This document shows, one piece after another, positions 59,386-64,000 of a stretch of 64,000 nt of DNA. Each line of letters opens with the position of its first letter. Position 1 is the stretch's first letter. The translations under genes were made by a program, and so were the position numbers. Source of the stretch: Amyelois transitella (Eukaryota; Arthropoda; Insecta; Lepidoptera; Pyralidae); the NCBI RefSeq assembly GCF_032362555.1, contig NC_083517.1:4112001-4176000 (forward strand), read 5' to 3'. A model generated the notes under the pieces. It did not search any database. It saw only the letters and a list, made by a program, of their open reading frames with translations, and had not been told where the DNA came from.

Positions 59386-62300
59386 TTATCTATGCTTTAG
59401 AAATTTGCTTATATAGGCCATGAATTTGTTTGAAAATTCTGCTGTGAGGCGATACCTTAGAGCTAGATACGCCAGTAACCTATGTATGAAAGTGAATATT
59501 AATAGACCCGCCATTTGCATTCCATAACTGTCATCTGCCATTCCTACATCTCGTAAAATAAGTTTGGGGTCGTAGTAAAGGCAGAAGTCTTCGTTGCATT
59601 GCATGGGGCCTCTATTTTGATAAAGAGCTAAGGATAGACCCGATAAGCCGTATCTTAAATAGGAGGCTGACATCAAAGCTTTCATGGTTTTTTCGATGTA
59701 GGGCCCAAAACCCATCCCGTAGCAGCAGAGGCATAGGAGAGGCGCTGCAGTGGCTGGCCCGACAATGGATCCGTTCTGGAAAAAGGAAAATAGCAGGTGT
59801 TACGAGTAGACTGTTAAAATACAAAGAGGTTCATGTATTGGTAGGTGTTAAAAGTATAAAATTATTAAATGGCATTCCAAGTTATACCCCGCCATTGAAT
59901 TATACTACTCATGGAATTGAACCGATATTGTTGACATCTTCGTGTACAGTTTATGGCAATTCGGCAACATCTCATATTGAGTAATTCGGTATCAGTTGAG
60001 TTGATTACAAGTTACCGATTATAAACAAGAAAACCTAGAAAATGATCAAAAAACAAGTTGTAATAAAGTATTTGAAGCCGTAATAAAGTATCAGGCACCA
60101 TTAGAAAAGATAGAATAGGGCCATTCCATCTCTTTCCGATGGATATCGTAAAAGGCGACTAAGGGATAAGCTTATAAACTTGGGATTCTTCTTTTAGGCG
60201 ACAGACTAGCAACCTGTCACTATTTGAATCTCAATTCCATCATTAAGCCAAATAGCTAAACGTGGCCTATCAGTCTTTTTAAGACTGTTGCCTCTGTCTA
60301 CCCCGCAAGGGATATGGACATGATTATATGTATGTATGTAAAGTATTTGAAGAGAACGGTAAGTAGGCACTTAATTAGTATATGTATGTATGTATAAACT
60401 TATAACTAAAACGGCTTTTGTAAAGCCAGCTAACTACACCATCACAATCGTCTTCGTTAGTCGATGTAGCACTAGGTCGCAGCTAATAACACCAATTAGT
60501 CACTTACTGTGACGCACCGCAACAAGGCCAAGACGCTAAGACCTAGATTTTTTCAATACGATGCTATTTTTTACTGTAAGCAAAGCACTACTATTTATAA
60601 TCCAGGAGTTTCTTAGCAAGGCGGCAAAAGTATTTAGGTAGGTTGATAGAGATTGCCCGAAACTGTTAAATAGTTATAATACTCAGTAATTGGTACCAAA
60701 ATTCTAATGATTGATAGAACAAGGAATACTGTTCCTTAGCCAAATAATAAAAGCTTTGATAAAAATTTGTGATAAGTTGAAACAAGTCTAAAGATAAGTA
60801 TTACGTATTTTACACGCGAATGATAAGGTTAATTAAAAATCTACTCGACTTTACAGAGGGATTATTAGTCCCAGCGGGATTTTTGAAATTTCGATTTCAT
60901 AATAAATTTAATTTCATGGTTCATCACAGTTTCAATTTCGCGTGAGAATTTAGCAATATTTAGAATATTGATAAAAACTCAAGCGAACGGGGATTTTGCG
61001 TACTATAGACATAATCTAGTTTTTATCACTATTGAAATTCCTTACCGTAACGCTAAATGCCGAGCCAACAGCGAGCCCCAGGCCTTCAGAGCACAGTCCT
61101 GTCAGAATTCCACTGACTGAAAACAGAATGAACCTGTCCCATTCCAGAAGTTGTCCAGACATCACATAGCAGATAGTTACGAAGAGAAGTCCTAGGATCA
61201 CCTGAAAGGAGAGAATGACTATAAGACTTTTGGTAGGTATTTGTTAATAAGTTATGAGTATTTGGTAAATTATTTTTGGTTATGTCTACCCTCTCCTATA
61301 TACAACATACATACATACATATGGTCACGTCTTTATCCCTTGCGGGGTAGACAGAGCCAATAGTTTTGAAAAGACTGAATGGCCACGTTCAGCTATCTGG
61401 CCCAATGATGGAATTGAGATTCAAATAGTGACAGGTGGCCAGCCCATCGCCCAAAAAAGAATCCTAAGTTTGTAAGCATATCCCTTAGACGCCTTTTACG
61501 ACATCCATGGGAAAGAGATGGAGTGGTACTATTCTTTTTTGTATTGGTGCCGGGTACCACACAGAAAATATATAAATTTGTATTATATTGACCTAGATGC
61601 AAATATCGGGATGTTTATCTTCTACTTCCTGCTGTTGTAGTTGTCAATCCCGGTTACATTGACATCTCTCCGGAGAGGAGCCCTGTGCTCCTTTTGACCT
61701 TATGATCTTTGGGTCTTGGATGTTTATATCATGTTATAAAATAAGGTACTCCTATCGTTGAATAAGAACGTATCCCATAACAGAAGTCTAGAACTATTTT
61801 AACACAATCTGTGTGATCCCGTATTTATTAATATTTTTATTTCTGCCATTTATTTTCAGTTTCTGTATTGACAATAAGTTAGTGGTTTATTCTCTATTAA
61901 AAGCATTACATATTACAGAGGAATACTAAAACAAATAGCGAAATACGAAAATAAAGCTACCAATTTTTTTCACAGAAACGATTTGTAGTTATCGTATTGG
62001 AAAATCTAAAATGAACGTGACTGAAATAGTTGCAAAATGTTGTGTGAATTCTGTTCTTTTATTTTATTGTTAGGGATTCGGAATCCAAATTGTAAAAACC
62101 AAAAAAAAATATCAAGTAAGTAGATACCTAATATTTTTTACTTAGACTTAGATACTTAGTATTGCAGTTACATCTTATAAAATGAAAACTCAAAATAATC
62201 GAGACCTTGGTTCTTCCATCTCTTTTAAGTTGCACATTCTTTAAATCATGACTTTTTTATCTAACCTATTTTTGATGATATAATTTTTATCTCTGCTCTT

Positions 62301-63836
62301 GATGTAATGATCAACCAAAAAGTATAGTTAGGTATGTATAATGAATTTATTCTTTGATAATGCGATAACATACAAGGTAGTTATAATAATAACTCCCAAT
62401 AAAACAGCAATGAGGTCACCGATGTCAAAATAATATTACTGTAACTGTACGACATACCTACTTTCTTTTTCATATTATGTTCCTATCTATATGTACTGAA
62501 AAAAAAAGCATGAAAAATTTATGCAAGTGGAAGTGGAAAGAGGTAGTCTCTGCCTACCCCTCCAGGAAAGAGGCGTGATTTTATGTATGTATGTATGTAA
62601 AAAATTATTTCGATAAGTATGTATTTGCTGAAAAATATACTTCTTTTAAATTATGTTCTTCCTTTACTTTTTATTTTACACGTGAGGAACTTATATTTAC
62701 TTAGGGATTTATGGTGCAAGGTACGGTAAAAAATTAAGTTAGTATTAGCAATTTCTACTGGACTCAATTACAGTATGGTTTTTTAAATCTTACAAAACTT
62801 ATGTTTACCTACAAGAAATATATTTTGAAACGATTATCATCGATCTTGCTGTTTGTCCGGTAATAAAGAAGATAAGGTTAAAAGTTATCTCTTGAACCAT
62901 AATACGAAAGAGCCAGTTCAAGTATTTATAAGTTTGTAGGTAAATAATAAATAAATAAATATATACGAGACAAATTACACTGATTGAGTTACTAACTCAA
63001 CGATACTATATTTTATAATAAATACTTAGATAGATAAACATCCAAGACCCAGTCCAATTAAAGAAAGTGCGTTTCTCATCATGCCCTGACCGGGATTCGA
63101 ACCCGGGACTTCCGTTGTCACAGACAAGCGTATTACCGCTGCGCCACAGAAGCCGTCGAGGTCGAGGTACTTTAAATCTTATTACGAGATACACAAAAAC
63201 TTTTTTTTTTCTATTTCTTTTAAAATCTCTTACAAAGTTGCCGCTTAGAACAGAAATGATGTAGGAAATCGATTGAATTTATATAGGTAATTACTTACTA
63301 CTCGTAGTTAGGTACTTGTTATTGGGACGTACCCTGTACCGTATTATCATTTGGTTGTCAGTTTGTTGTTTATTAAAGGTTGGACTTCAGAATAGTGAAC
63401 AATTTGTAGGCTATATAGTTTAAACACGACATTTATAGATAAGTAAATAAAATAATGGTACAGTGCAGAAAAATAAGAATTTCAGATATAATACTATGTT
63501 TTTGCTAAAAGTTTTTGGCGTCTACTTATTTCAAAGTGTATTTTTTATGGAGCCAATTGGATGATTTAAAATTTTATTATAGGTTTATAAGAGGAACCAT
63601 GAACTAAAATAATTACTTACTAAGTTAATGAATTTATTTTGGTAGTTCAGACCATGCCGTCTGACCAAAATAATGATTGTGAAAAATATCCCAACATCGA
63701 AATATAAAAATACCTATTTGAAAATGAATGCTTACCATTACAGGTAGAGAAGAGAAGGAGAGAGCCGCGTAATACGCCTTGAGACTGTACCACCGGTTGA
63801 AATACTCTCGACGTAATAGGCGAACTTCTGTTGGAA
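59386..63836 (-). CDS. ABCG half-transporter (ABCG1/ABCG4-like), last three exons; 5' part off window
   Basis: Exons 63736-63836, 61046-61201 and 59386-59775 (TAA stop) join in phase and give the last 214 residues or so. The first has VRLLRREYFNRWYSLKAYYA, the standard ABCG motif between membrane segments. Then follow hydrophobic helices (VILGLLFVTICYVMSG; FILFSVSGILTGLCSEGLGL), the NGSIVGPATAAPLLCL helix and a loop with CNEDFC. The last helix is GLLIFTFIHRLLAYLALRYR and the protein ends FLKHR. The loop (NEDFC and PKLILRDVGM) and LLAYLALRYR tail are closest to what I recall of ABCG1/ABCG4, lipid or sterol exporters that work as dimers. An eye-pigment type (white, scarlet, brown) is less likely but not excluded. 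The ATP-binding domain lies beyond the right edge. The first exon begins in phase 1, so it continues an upstream exon. Confidence 0.87.
60106..60342 (+). mobile_element. SINE-like element with TATG tail in the ABCG intron
   Basis: The copy runs from GATAGAATAGGGCCATTCCA through CTCTTTCCGATGGATATCGT, AAAAGGCGACTAAGGGATAA, GCTTATAAACTTGGGATTCT, CCTGTCACTATTTGAATCTC, AACGTGGCCTATCAGTC, CTCTGTCTACCCCGCAAGGG and GACATGATTATATG to TATGTATG. It lacks only the first ~30 bp of the 5' end. It lies in the last intron of the ABCG gene, antisense to it. Confidence 0.85.
61303..61566 (-). mobile_element. Near full-length SINE-like element with TATG tail in an ABCG intron
   Basis: The copy opens with four CATA units, then ATGGTCACGTCTTTATCCCT, TGCGGGGTAGACAGAGCCAA, TGGCCACGTTCAGCTATCTG, GATTCAAATAGTGACAGGTG, CTTAGACGCCTTTTACGACA, TCCATGGGAAAGAGATGGAG and TATTGGTGCCGGGTACCACA. 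With the copy at 21.0 kb it defines the family: about 260 bp, no coding capacity, TATG tail at the 3' end. Confidence 0.88.
62524..62602 (+). mobile_element. Extreme 3' end of the RTE-like LINE
   Basis: AAGTGGAAAGAGGTAGTCTC, TGCCTACCCCTCCAGGAAAG and AGGCGTGATTTTATG followed by TATGTATGTATG repeat positions 17,417-17,490 with about one difference. Only the last ~80 bp are present, an extreme 5' truncation. The near identity to the 17-kb copy implies recent activity of the family. It lies in the first visible ABCG intron. Confidence 0.85.
62955..63168 (-). mobile_element. tRNA-headed SINE in an ABCG intron
   Basis: On the minus strand the head reads GGCTTCTGTGGCGCAGCGGT (A box TGGCGCAGCGG) and, 40 bp on, GGGTTCGAATCCCGG (perfect B box GGTTCGAATCC). 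The body continues with CTGGGTCTTGGATGTTTATC, ATAAAATATAGTATCGTTGA and GAGTTAGTAACTCAATCAGT, and ends in an A/T-rich tail (TATATTTATTTATTTATTA). The acceptor arms do not pair, so it is not a functional tRNA gene. The body appears to lack the GCCTCGAAGTAAG block present in the 15.3-kb fragment, consistent with a deletion at GAGTTA repeats. Confidence 0.8.
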
Positions 63837-64000
63837 CTGTAAAATTAAATCATTAATACAGTAAAGTCCTTCTATTTTCTCTGTCAGTATAATTTTAGAG
63901 TTTGGTGGGACAGATTTTGTTCCTGTTTAAAATTTTTGGAAAAAGGGTTTTCTGAATTAAGTTTGTAATAGTAAAGTAAATAGGGCAGGTCACTAATAGT

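Noticed and set aside
63085..63160. Possible tRNA gene (minus strand) with intact A and B boxes
   Set aside because: The acceptor-stem halves do not pair, and the sequence continues into a body and A/T tail shared with the fragment at 15.3 kb, so it is a SINE head.
1..64000. CRISPR arrays, operons, phage or bacterial elements
   Set aside because: The window is intron-containing animal DNA; no regularly spaced repeats with unique spacers or polycistronic gene runs are present.

Overview
The window is animal nuclear DNA, almost certainly from a moth or butterfly. It is AT-rich, its genes are split by canonical GT/AG introns, and the coding exons stand out as GC-rich islands. It carries dispersed repeats of the kind common in lepidopteran genomes: an RTE-like LINE and SINE-like elements whose 3' ends are TATG repeats, plus a tRNA-headed SINE. 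There are no bacterial features, operons or CRISPR arrays.

Positions 1-29,480 hold no gene I can support. The stretch contains repeat relics (decayed LINE copy near 3.4 kb, 87-bp tandem duplication at 4.0 kb, SINE-like copies at 4.3, 13.1, 18.3, 21.0, 22.7 and 24.4 kb, and a LINE reverse-transcriptase C-terminus at 16.9-17.5 kb). It also has a few GC-rich or palindromic spots that could be regulatory or 5' exons. Much of it may be upstream intron of the first gene.

Positions 29,483-36,311 (+) hold five in-phase exons, plus a sixth possible one, of a coiled-coil protein that I do not recognise. Its 5' end is missing. Positions 37,835-44,793 (-) hold a complete 16-exon alpha-kleisin, best matched to meiotic REC8 (708 residues as assembled). 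It converges tail to tail on the coiled-coil gene. Positions 46,299-52,341 (-) hold a complete nine-exon LRPPRC-type mitochondrial PPR protein (1,304 residues). Positions 53,726-55,311 (+) hold cytosolic malate dehydrogenase (331 residues), divergent from LRPPRC. Positions 59,386-63,836 (-) hold the last three exons of an ABCG half-transporter of the ABCG1/ABCG4 type, whose 5' part lies beyond the right edge.

The genes do not form one pathway. LRPPRC and malate dehydrogenase both serve mitochondrial energy metabolism and share a 1.4-kb divergent intergenic region, and the kleisin has an E2F-like site about 100 bp upstream of its start. I found no clearly new system. The most useful leads are the shared 3' end of the LINE and the SINE-like family, the REC8-like gene with its E2F-like site, the two possible C-termini of the coiled-coil gene, and a 0.65-kb inverted-repeat element between REC8 and LRPPRC. 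All exon models were assembled by eye from splice signals and reading phase; no alignment or search was run.
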